DNA from: Pontiella desulfatans
GTDB lineage: Bacteria > Verrucomicrobiota > Kiritimatiellia > Kiritimatiellales > Pontiellaceae
NCBI RefSeq assembly: GCF_900890425.1
Contig: NZ_CAAHFG010000002.1
Location: forward strand, 496,001 to 560,000
Direction: 5' to 3'
Length of the DNA: 64,000 nucleotides
The notes beneath the pieces were generated by a model. The model searched no databases and was not told the DNA's origin. It saw only the letters and a list, made by a program, of their open reading frames with translations. This document shows positions 38,455 to 46,709 of this stretch, piece by piece. The first letter of the stretch is position 1. Every line of letters begins with the position of its first letter. A program made the translations under genes and the position numbers.

Positions 38455-39468
38455 ATGGCAACCATGAGTGTGATTCGACTGAAAGAGGTGGCTGCGGAGG
38501 CCGGGGTTTCAATTGCGACTACCTCTATGGCGTTGAACGGGTCTTCGGCGGTGAAACCAGACACACGAATCAGGGTGGAGGCTGCCGCTCGCAAGCTGGG
38601 CTATCAGAAAAATTCGGCGGCGGCGGTGCTTTCTTCGAGTCAAAACCGCAACAGCCGGAAGTCGGTGTTTATTGCATGGTTAACCGCAGGGACGCTGTCG
38701 AGCAGCGGCAGGCTTGAGGGGGCCTTTCGCGAAGCCGAAAAACTTGGCGTACAGATGGAGTTTTGCAATATCCGTCGGTCAAATGATTTGAAGGCTGTCA
38801 TCCGTTCGCTCTATGCGCGCGGGTGCGATGGGGTGGTTCTCGGGCGGGGCATGGCTCTGATTGCAGGTCAGGAAGATTGGTCCCGTTTCTGTATCGTTTC
38901 CGTTGAAGAGGGTCTTTTTGAGGAAGGCGTGGATGTTGTACGTAGCAGTCTGTTTCGAAGCACCTATGAACTGCTTTGGCGGGTGAGGGAGGTTGGGTAT
39001 AAACGAGTCGGGGTCTGTTTGCGGGAGCATGATCCGCTGCATCCGGACGACGCCACACGCCTGGGTGCAACGTTGGCATTCCAAACGGCCGAGATGGCGC
39101 ATGCCGAGCGCATTCCTCCCAAGAGGATATCCCTGATGCACTGCAAGATAGCGGAGGAGCTGATCCCCTGGGTGAGGAAATATCAACCGGATGTGGTGAT
39201 CGGATTTTCGGGCGCGGAGCTGTGGGCGTTGCGTGATGGCGGGTTCCCGGTTCCGGAAGGCCTGGCATATGTTGCGCTGCATGTACTGGCAGCGGAGCGG
39301 GGTCCGCTAGCGGGGTATCAGGATAATCTGGAAGTCTATCCGCCCTACGCCGTTCGGGTTCTGTTTGAGAAAATACGACATGGTGTTCGCGGGCTATCTG
39401 ATCATCCGCAGCAGACACTTGTCTTGCCGCCGCTGCTTCAAGGGGAAAGCTGTCCTCGATTGAATTGA
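38455..39468 (+). CDS. LacI-family transcription regulator
   Basis: The ~337-residue protein has the LacI N-terminal helix-turn-helix (IRLKEVAAEAGVSIATTSMAL), the hinge (RIRVEAAARKLGYQKNSAAAVL) and a periplasmic-binding-protein-like sensor domain (GCDGVVLGRGMAL, SLFRSTYELLWRVREVGYKR). The start at ATG 38455 is preferred; an ATG three codons on is possible, and the ribosome site is weak. It heads the carbohydrate cluster on the same strand. The two TTGAA-CG-TTCA operators flank it, so it probably represses both itself and the cluster until a sugar effector binds. Confidence 0.9.
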   Translation: MATMSVIRLKEVAAEAGVSIATTSMALNGSSAVKPDTRIRVEAAARKLGYQKNSAAAVLSSSQNRNSRKSVFIAWLTAGTLSSSGRLEGAFREAEKLGVQMEFCNIRRSNDLKAVIRSLYARGCDGVVLGRGMALIAGQEDWSRFCIVSVEEGLFEEGVDVVRSSLFRSTYELLWRVREVGYKRVGVCLREHDPLHPDDATRLGATLAFQTAEMAHAERIPPKRISLMHCKIAEELIPWVRKYQPDVVIGFSGAELWALRDGGFPVPEGLAYVALHVLAAERGPLAGYQDNLEVYPPYAVRVLFEKIRHGVRGLSDHPQQTLVLPPLLQGESCPRLN

Positions 39469-39478
39469 AACGGTTCAG
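39465..39478 (+). promoter_or_regulatory. LacI-type operator 2
   Basis: TTGAAACGGTTCAG matches operator 1 (TTGAA-w-CG-k-TTCA). It overlaps the regulator's stop codon and lies ~60 bp before the start of the GH78-like gene, in the only gap large enough for a promoter before the seven-gene cluster. Confidence 0.65.
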
Positions 39479-39537
39479 AAAGCCGGAGGGGCAAAGGGAG
39501 TGAAAAGAACAGGGACCCTTGATATGTTTGTCTCTGT

Positions 39538-42282
39538 ATGACGAACATTGCAAAATTTATATGGCGGGCTGAGCAAAACGCTGAAACCAATTATACACTG
39601 TTCCACCGTTCGTTTGAACTGACCGGGCGGGCGGCAACATTTGAACTGCATCTATTTGCCGACTCGCGTTACCGCCTGTGGATGAACGATCAGGTGATCG
39701 GCTATGGTCCGGCTCGTTTCCATGCATCCCGTCCAGAGTTTGATAGCTATGACCTCGTGGAACATTTGCAGGCGGGATCGAACCGGATTGTGGTTGAGGT
39801 TTGCGATGTCCGGGATACAAATTTTCAGATCGATATCAATCCCGGCGGGTTTATTGCCTGGGGTGGAGGGGCCGGAATTGATTTGTCGACGCCGGGGGAA
39901 TGGGTTTGCCGAAAATCGGATGCGCGCTCGGCGACTGCGCCGCTTTACAGTTTCGCCCTGCCGCGCACGGAAATTCTGAATTTGAAGAAGCTGGAGGCGG
40001 AATTTTTTGGTGATGAGTGGGAGCCTCCGACCGTGATGGCCGATCCGGTCTGGGCCGAACCCACCCCGCGATCCGTTCCGATGCTTCCCTTTAATGTGGT
40101 TTCATTTTCTAAGGGCAAAGCCGGCGCGCTGGCCGATGACGAGCTGGTTTGCGGATTTCACTGCCAGTTTGATCCGCCGCAAAACGGGGTGAAAACATGG
40201 ATATCTGTTGCCTGCACACTGAATTCGTCGGCAGAGCAAACCATTGAGCTCGCCTTGTTTTGGGGGCGAAACTGGTTGAACGGCAAGCCGCTGAAGATGG
40301 AGGCAGATCAGAGATTCGGCAATCGCGAATCGGTTCAGGTTACGCTGAAGCCGGGCGTCAACGTGCTCTACAGTGAGATTGAATGTTGTTTGGAATCATG
40401 GGGTTATCAGATCGGCATTCCCAAACAGGCCGGAATTGAATTGCGCGCCCTTCCGGGCCTCGAGGAGCGCCTGCTTGTTTCCGATGAAATGGATGCGGTT
40501 GACTGTCCCTCGAAGCACAACCTTGTTCCTTTTACGCAGGATGGGTTAAGGGAACTTTCGATCCTGAAGCCGTTTAGAAACGGATGGGACTCGCAGTTTC
40601 CGGCCCGCGAAAACGGTTGGGCGAAACCGCTGACAAAATTTGAGCCGGTTGATTTATCGAATGGATACACCTTTCCGCTGGAATCCACCGGCAAGGCCGC
40701 TTTGGTGATGGATTATAACACGGTGTATACCGGCCACCCTGTGATTGAGGTAGAGTGCGGCGAGGACACGACCCTCGACATCAGTTACTCTGAGACGCTT
40801 CGCCTGTGCGGGCTAAGTGACAGCTATCGCTGCCACCATGCGGTCAACTCAACCGACCGCTATTTCGTGACGGCGGGACGGCATGCCATCGAGGTGTTTC
40901 CGGAGCGGGGCGGGCGCTATCTTCAAATTACCGCCGAGTCAACGGGAACGGTGCGCCTTGAAAAAGCTGTGGTTCGGCTGACCACTCAGTCCCCTGAGCG
41001 GGTTGTTCCGCTGGAGGACGCTCCGGAGAATTATAAAAAAATTGTAAAACTGTGTGAGCGCACCCTGCTGGCTGGCTATGCCGAATGCTTCACCGATTCT
41101 CCCTGGCGCGAGCAGGGGATGTATCTGGGCGATCACTATGTTCAATATTTGGCGATGCGCGGCCTGTGCGCCGACGAAAAAGTGATTCATCGTTCCTTGC
41201 GTTTGTATGCGGATTGCCGGCTGAAAAACGGCCTGCTGCCTGCGGTTTGTCCCGGCACCTACCAGAATGCATTGTGCGATTTTGTGCTGATTTGGATTCT
41301 GCTGTTAGAAGAGTGGGCAATCCGTTCAGGAGACATGAGCGGGCTTGAAGAGCTGTGGCCGGAGGTGGAAAAAACGCTCGATGCCGAAGGGTTCATTCGT
41401 CAGGGGACGCTGCTCGGCGGAGAGAAGATGTTCTTATGCTGGGGCGTTCTGATTCCGGCCCGAGGGAACGGCGGAATTTCAGCCGCGTTGAGTGCCCTTT
41501 ATGCCGGCGCACTTGATGCGGCGGCCCGCATGGCCCTGATGCTGGGAAAAGCCGAACGTGCCAGTCAGTTGGCCGCCGAACGCGCCGCGTTGCAGCGTGA
41601 CTATGCCGCGGCGTTTTGGAACCATTCTCTGAACGCGGTTGCCCCGGTGACTGAAGCCGGTGACGCGCGCAATCTCTATTCGTGTCATGTCAACATCCTC
41701 GCACTGCTCTATAATCTGGTTCCGAACGATCACAAATCGGCGTTGCTTGAGCGGATCGAGGCGGATCTTCGCGCGCAACTGGTTGATCCGGGCGCTGCAG
41801 AGCTGTTTGATAATCATGTGGAAACCTATTTCCTTTTCTACACCTTCCGCCTGCTGGCCCGTGAGGGACGCCATGCGCTGATCGAGGATGTTATCGATGT
41901 GCTGTATGGCCTGATGATTGACTGGGACGAGCCGACGCTGTGGGAAAACTACTGCACCGGGCTGATTGGCATTGAGAGCCGGTGCCACGGGTGGTCTGCC
42001 GCGCCGCTGGTCTATTTTTCCGAAGAGCTGCTTGGGGTGAAACATCCCGACCTGCGGCATCCGGAGCGGATTGCGATCCGCCCTGCCTCTGGGAAACTGA
42101 CTGCCTGTTCGGGTGTTTATCCGCATGCCAAAGGAGACATCCGGATTTCCTGGAAAGTCGAGGGCGGGAGCTTCCGGCTCGATATTTCTGTGCCGTCTGG
42201 TGTGGAGGTGGTTGATGCAGGACCCGGATTGCCGTTTGCGAACTTTGACACCCAAGTGACGTTAAATAACAAGACGTATTGA
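39538..42282 (+). CDS. GH78-like alpha-L-rhamnosidase
   Basis: This 914-residue enzyme has N-terminal beta-sandwich domains (FRLFADSRYRLWMN-type motif near residues 40-50) and a central (alpha/alpha)6 barrel. The barrel carries a variant of the GH78 catalytic motif: DSPWREQGMYLGD, where the classical form is DxPxRxExxxWxGD. A C-terminal beta domain follows (HPERIAIRPASGKLTACSG). No signal peptide is seen, so it would be cytoplasmic, consistent with uptake by the symporter downstream. The family releases terminal rhamnose from glycosides and pectic or algal glycans. The changes in the catalytic motif leave the exact substrate open. Confidence 0.8.
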   Translation: MTNIAKFIWRAEQNAETNYTLFHRSFELTGRAATFELHLFADSRYRLWMNDQVIGYGPARFHASRPEFDSYDLVEHLQAGSNRIVVEVCDVRDTNFQIDINPGGFIAWGGGAGIDLSTPGEWVCRKSDARSATAPLYSFALPRTEILNLKKLEAEFFGDEWEPPTVMADPVWAEPTPRSVPMLPFNVVSFSKGKAGALADDELVCGFHCQFDPPQNGVKTWISVACTLNSSAEQTIELALFWGRNWLNGKPLKMEADQRFGNRESVQVTLKPGVNVLYSEIECCLESWGYQIGIPKQAGIELRALPGLEERLLVSDEMDAVDCPSKHNLVPFTQDGLRELSILKPFRNGWDSQFPARENGWAKPLTKFEPVDLSNGYTFPLESTGKAALVMDYNTVYTGHPVIEVECGEDTTLDISYSETLRLCGLSDSYRCHHAVNSTDRYFVTAGRHAIEVFPERGGRYLQITAESTGTVRLEKAVVRLTTQSPERVVPLEDAPENYKKIVKLCERTLLAGYAECFTDSPWREQGMYLGDHYVQYLAMRGLCADEKVIHRSLRLYADCRLKNGLLPAVCPGTYQNALCDFVLIWILLLEEWAIRSGDMSGLEELWPEVEKTLDAEGFIRQGTLLGGEKMFLCWGVLIPARGNGGISAALSALYAGALDAAARMALMLGKAERASQLAAERAALQRDYAAAFWNHSLNAVAPVTEAGDARNLYSCHVNILALLYNLVPNDHKSALLERIEADLRAQLVDPGAAELFDNHVETYFLFYTFRLLAREGRHALIEDVIDVLYGLMIDWDEPTLWENYCTGLIGIESRCHGWSAAPLVYFSEELLGVKHPDLRHPERIAIRPASGKLTACSGVYPHAKGDIRISWKVEGGSFRLDISVPSGVEVVDAGPGLPFANFDTQVTLNNKTY

Positions 42283-42314
42283 ATTTAGAAGAAGTTGAAA
42301 CCAAGGAGACTCTA

Positions 42315-43871
42315 ATGAACAAGTATGTGGCCATTTTTCACGCGAACCTGAACTACGCCTTCCTGATTCCGGAAAGTTACGAGCGGGTGATTCGCTCTTC
42401 TTACGAAGTCATCATCGACGGGTTTGATAAGTACCCGGATGAAAAATATGTGTTTGAAGCCTCCGGCTACACGATTGAGCAGATGGCGGAAATCACGCCG
42501 GATGTGCTTGAAAAGCTGAAGGCCGCCATTAGTCGCGGGCAGTGCGACTTCATGGGCGCACCGTACTCGCACCCAATCATGGCTAACATTCCAGAGGAAG
42601 ACGGCTACTGGTCTTGTGAGTTTGCGCAGCGTGTTTACGAAAAACATCTTGGAATGCGCGCCGAAAGTTTTTGGAATCCTGAATGCACATGGATGCAGTA
42701 TGTTCCGAACGCCTTCGCCCGCGCGGGCATCAAATATCTTACGCTCGACTTTGAGTCCTACATGACCTGCACCGATAAGGACTACAGCTGGACCGAGCGC
42801 AATCGAACTCACGACATGAACTGGGGCGGGCATCTGCCGTGGTACGACCTCGACCCGAACTGTAAATTCCTGCATCGTCCGTTCAAAAACATCGTTCCCG
42901 GTCTTGCCGGGTTCTGCCGCTCCGACCGTCTGATCGGGAAGTACCTTTCTTACTTCCGGGGCAATACCACTGTAGAAGAGTATGTCGAAAACGTCAAAAA
43001 ATGGAGCGGCGATGGGCAGGGTGCCACGATCATCATCGCCGACGACGCTGAATATTGCGGAACCACCGGGTACTATTTCATCAAATACAAGGGCGACTAC
43101 TCGCAGACCTTTCTGACCGACCCGACCGCAGCAGAAAAACTGGATGCGCTGATTCGCGGCGTTCAAAAAATCGGTTCGCTGGTTGGCTTTAAAGAAGCCT
43201 GCACCGAAATCGAACCGGTCGAAGAACCCTTTTTTGTAGAAGATCGATTTGCGTGGCACCGCACCTACGCTGACGCATGGGCCAACACCCCGGAAGCGCG
43301 GGCGTGGGAACCGCTCCTGCAGGCCAATCGCGATGAGTATAAAGAAAAATATCAACCCATCGTTGAGGCCGAAGAGAACAAGGAAAAGTTCAAAGAGCTG
43401 GTCGAAAAATTCTGGTTCCACATGACTAATTCCGCCAACTCCGACGGACGCTGGCCGCCCCCGCCGCAGGTCACCTGTGAGTTCAACCGCGACTGGTGCC
43501 TCCATGAGATCGAAGAAGCCAGAAACGTGCTCGTTGAGCTGGCCGAAGCCGTCAAAGGTTATAAATTACCGGAGTCGGAAGAGGTGGTCATGCCGGCCAA
43601 AAACGATTGGCGCTACGGCTTCCGCTTCACCGATAAAGATCCGGAGGATATCAAACACCTTAACAGCTATGAGATTCAGCACGCCATTTACTATGCTCAC
43701 AAAATGGTCGATAGTGATAACGCTGAACGGGTTCAGCACGGCAAAAAACTGCTCGTTCAAATCTTTGATGAACTCGATTCGCGCGGAATGAAGGGCATCC
43801 GCCCCGGCAGCATTTCCGGCGGGAAAGCACACGGAACCGTGTCTGCAAAGGTTGCCACCAATAAAGATTAA
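42315..43871 (+). CDS. GH57-like glycoside hydrolase
   Basis: This 518-residue protein starts at ATG 42315 behind AAGGAG. It has the GH57/GH38-like (beta/alpha)7 features: FHANLNYAFLIP at the N-terminus, the nucleophile region SFWNPECTWMQYVPNAFARA with a conserved Glu, and IIADDAEYCG as the probable acid segment. No signal peptide is visible. GH57 enzymes act on alpha-glucans or alpha-galactosides; the substrate here is unknown. It follows the rhamnosidase by 32 bp and precedes an SGNH hydrolase by 17 bp, so it is part of the operon. Confidence 0.75.
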   Translation: MNKYVAIFHANLNYAFLIPESYERVIRSSYEVIIDGFDKYPDEKYVFEASGYTIEQMAEITPDVLEKLKAAISRGQCDFMGAPYSHPIMANIPEEDGYWSCEFAQRVYEKHLGMRAESFWNPECTWMQYVPNAFARAGIKYLTLDFESYMTCTDKDYSWTERNRTHDMNWGGHLPWYDLDPNCKFLHRPFKNIVPGLAGFCRSDRLIGKYLSYFRGNTTVEEYVENVKKWSGDGQGATIIIADDAEYCGTTGYYFIKYKGDYSQTFLTDPTAAEKLDALIRGVQKIGSLVGFKEACTEIEPVEEPFFVEDRFAWHRTYADAWANTPEARAWEPLLQANRDEYKEKYQPIVEAEENKEKFKELVEKFWFHMTNSANSDGRWPPPPQVTCEFNRDWCLHEIEEARNVLVELAEAVKGYKLPESEEVVMPAKNDWRYGFRFTDKDPEDIKHLNSYEIQHAIYYAHKMVDSDNAERVQHGKKLLVQIFDELDSRGMKGIRPGSISGGKAHGTVSAKVATNKD

Positions 43872-43888
43872 CCGGAGGAGGGGGACTG

Positions 43889-44551
43889 GTGAAAACACAG
43901 TTGAAAAGTGGTCAAATCATTCTGTTCATCGGCGACAGCATCACCGACTGCGGGCGGCTCGAGCCACAGCATCGTCCGCTTGGATGCGGCTATGTGCAGA
44001 TGATTGCCGACATGCTCGCGGTTCGGGATCCGGAAAAGCAGGTTCACGTCATCAACACAGGCATTGGCGGGAACACGCTGGAGGATCTGCGCTCGTGCTG
44101 GATTGATGATGCGCTCTCCTACCGTCCGGACTGGCTGTCGATCAAAATCGGCATCAACGATTGTAACCGCTGGCTCAGTAACGAGAGTGTACTGCAATCC
44201 CCCGAAAAATTTGCTGAATACTATGACGAATTGCTGGCGCTGACCGTGAAAAGCCTGCCTGACACAAAGCTGCTTTTTATTGATCCGTTTTTTGCCGGAC
44301 TGGACGAAGGGCAGGATCTGCCGGACTCTTACCGGAGCCGGGTACTTAAGACCCTGCCGCGCTATCTGGAAACGGTGAACGCGATGAGTGCAAAATACAA
44401 CACCCTGCATGTTCGTATGCATGCGGGTTTCCAAGAGCACTTCAAGCTTCAGCATCCCTCCCGGTTTTTTCCGAACGAACCGGTACATCCCAATTCCGCC
44501 GGACAGATGCTGATCGCAGAATCGGTTTATACGGCGCTATCGGCTAATTAA
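43889..44551 (+). CDS. SGNH/GDSL-type esterase
   Basis: This 220-residue protein has block I GDSITDCGR with the nucleophile Ser, the Gly in GIGGNTLEDL, the Asn block KIGINDCNRW and block V HPNSAGQ with the catalytic His. The GTG start at 43889 lies 7 nt after GGAGGAGG. There is no signal peptide. Such enzymes remove acetyl or other acyl groups; within this cluster it probably deacetylates the imported oligosaccharide. Confidence 0.9.
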   Translation: MKTQLKSGQIILFIGDSITDCGRLEPQHRPLGCGYVQMIADMLAVRDPEKQVHVINTGIGGNTLEDLRSCWIDDALSYRPDWLSIKIGINDCNRWLSNESVLQSPEKFAEYYDELLALTVKSLPDTKLLFIDPFFAGLDEGQDLPDSYRSRVLKTLPRYLETVNAMSAKYNTLHVRMHAGFQEHFKLQHPSRFFPNEPVHPNSAGQMLIAESVYTALSAN

Positions 44552-44573
44552 AAAACGAAAAAAGTGTGACCCT

Positions 44574-46709
44574 ATGACGAAAAAAACCCCCCAGACTAAC
44601 GAGGTGCACAGAGAGAGGAACGCTCTGAAGGATGAGCCCGGTCTTCCCGAAGGATGTGTAGGACCGCAGGATGCCAAGCGGGGCGAGGTGGCTATTTATG
44701 CATTCGGCAATATCGAAGAGTCTGCTTCCAATCAGTTCTTTATCTATTTCCAGCAGATCCTGACCATCGCCATGCATGTGCATCCGATGTTGCTCGGACT
44801 GATTCTGGGCGTTCGCACCCTGATCGATGCGGTTACCGATCCGATCATGGCCTATATCACCGACAATGCCCGCACGCGCTGGGGCCGCCGCCGCCCCTTT
44901 ATTCTGGTCGGCGGGGTGCTTCGCATGCTGCTTCTGATCGCGATTTGCGTCTTTATCCCCCGAGGAGGGCATTTGTCGAGCAATTCGGTAATGGAGGCTC
45001 AGAAATTCGCGAATGAGGCGGTCGTGACTGCCGGCAAGGCGCAAGAGTCCGCCGTAAAGATTCGGGAGCAAATCGAGACGGCTGAACCCGAAATACGTTT
45101 AAAAATGCTAGGGATTCTGTCAGAAAGAGAAGTGGCTTGTGCAGAAGCCATTCAGAAGATGGAGCAGAACCGGGATGCGCTGGTGGAAGATGTCGCCCGA
45201 CGCAAGGGTGAGGTCGAGGACAAGCAGGCGGAACTGGATACGATCCGTACGGAGTTTGCCGAGTCTCCGGAACTCGAAGAAAAATTGATTGCGGCTCAGG
45301 GACGGGTGGATTTTGCGGAGGGTAAATTCACCACCGCCGACCAGCTGCTGAAAAAAATGAACAAGGCGCATCGCCAGGCGATTGCCACCGTTGAATTGTC
45401 GCGCTATATGCTGGATGCCTTTGCCGCAGACTCCACAGCCCCGCAGTGGGGCGATATCGCAGCGGCGCAGGCTCGGGCCGATATTCTGTGCGCGACGGCA
45501 GGTCTGGAGCCCTTGAGTCTGTTCGAGATTGATCCGCCTCCGCCTCCGCAACGATCCGCAAAGAAAAAAGGCTCCTGGGCAAAAATTACGGACGGAATTG
45601 CTGCCTTCAAGGCACCGGAGAATGCGGCGCAGCAAAAGCTTGTTGTTTTTATCCTGATTGTATTTGTCCTGTTCGCGCTCTTTACCACCGTCAATTCGGT
45701 TCCCTACTATGCGCTGGGGATTGAACTCTGTCCCTCATACGACGGGCGCACTCGGGTGGTCGCCTATCGCGGCTTTATCGATCAGGCTACACGCCTGCTG
45801 ATGCCATGGATTCCCGCGCTTTGCTTTTCCCTCTGGTTTGCGAATGCCATTGACGGGCTGTTCTGGGTCGCGGCGGCGATTGGATCTGTCGGAATCTGCA
45901 CGACCGTTCTGCTCTTCTGGAAAGTTCGCGAGCGAACCGAAATCAGCACCGTGAAAAAGGAAAAGATCAACATTTTCGTCACCATGTGGCAGCTGGCAAA
46001 AAACCCTCATTTCCTCCGGATATTCGCGCTCTATGCACTGGTGATGCTGACGACCGGAATGTTTCAGCTCATCAACTTCTATCTCAATGTCTACTGGGTG
46101 ATGGGCTCCGCGCTTTCCGGTGCAAAGATCGTTGGAGCCATCTCCATGATCGCCTCCGTTCTGGGCATGGCCTGTATTCCGCTCATCAATACGGCCTGCC
46201 GTCGTTTTGAAAAACACCGCGCATTGCGTTTCGGCATTATCTGGATGGCGGCGGGCGCGGCGCTTAAGTGGTGGTGCATGAATCCGGATCATCCGGAATA
46301 CCAGATTGTGCTTCCCTTCTTTTACAGCGTGGGGATCATCTCGGTTTACACCATCCTGCCGACGTTAATGGCTGACGTGACGGATATGGACGAACTGGAG
46401 AACGGCTTTCGACGTGAGGGCATGTTCGGCGCGGTCATGTCCTTTATGAATAAAATTGTAGGAACCTTCGTTCCAATTCTTGCTGGTGTGGCCCTGGCGA
46501 TTGCCGGCATCGATCCTTCCCTTGAGTATCGGCAACTGCCCGACACGATCTTCCGCCTGCGCCTAATGGATTCGTTCATCCCGGCCGGCATGTTGCTCAT
46601 CTGCCTGGTCGTATTGTGGAAATATCCGCTCACTCGCAGAAAAGTGGAAGAAGTCAAATCGGAGCTGCATCGCCGCCATCAGGCCGAAAGAGCAGGAGCT
46701 AATGAATGA
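44574..46709 (+). CDS. GPH-type sugar:cation symporter with a ~220-residue coiled-coil insert
   Basis: This 711-residue transporter shows GPH/MFS_2 features: EESASNQFFIYFQQIL, the loop TRWGRRRPFILVGG (101-114), PYYALGIELCPSYDGRTR, and several later spans ending in a basic tail. Normal members have about 450-500 residues. Here the third and fourth visible spans are separated by residues ~131-353, which are charged, helical and end in a PPPPP stretch. The insert carries no known enzyme motif. The protein probably imports the glycoside processed by the neighbouring enzymes. It overlaps the next gene by 4 bp. Confidence 0.85.
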   Translation: MTKKTPQTNEVHRERNALKDEPGLPEGCVGPQDAKRGEVAIYAFGNIEESASNQFFIYFQQILTIAMHVHPMLLGLILGVRTLIDAVTDPIMAYITDNARTRWGRRRPFILVGGVLRMLLLIAICVFIPRGGHLSSNSVMEAQKFANEAVVTAGKAQESAVKIREQIETAEPEIRLKMLGILSEREVACAEAIQKMEQNRDALVEDVARRKGEVEDKQAELDTIRTEFAESPELEEKLIAAQGRVDFAEGKFTTADQLLKKMNKAHRQAIATVELSRYMLDAFAADSTAPQWGDIAAAQARADILCATAGLEPLSLFEIDPPPPPQRSAKKKGSWAKITDGIAAFKAPENAAQQKLVVFILIVFVLFALFTTVNSVPYYALGIELCPSYDGRTRVVAYRGFIDQATRLLMPWIPALCFSLWFANAIDGLFWVAAAIGSVGICTTVLLFWKVRERTEISTVKKEKINIFVTMWQLAKNPHFLRIFALYALVMLTTGMFQLINFYLNVYWVMGSALSGAKIVGAISMIASVLGMACIPLINTACRRFEKHRALRFGIIWMAAGAALKWWCMNPDHPEYQIVLPFFYSVGIISVYTILPTLMADVTDMDELENGFRREGMFGAVMSFMNKIVGTFVPILAGVALAIAGIDPSLEYRQLPDTIFRLRLMDSFIPAGMLLICLVVLWKYPLTRRKVEEVKSELHRRHQAERAGANE

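Noticed and set aside
42312-43505. 397-codon minus-strand open frame
   Set aside because: Antisense of the GH57-like gene, which has a good ribosome site and catalytic motifs.
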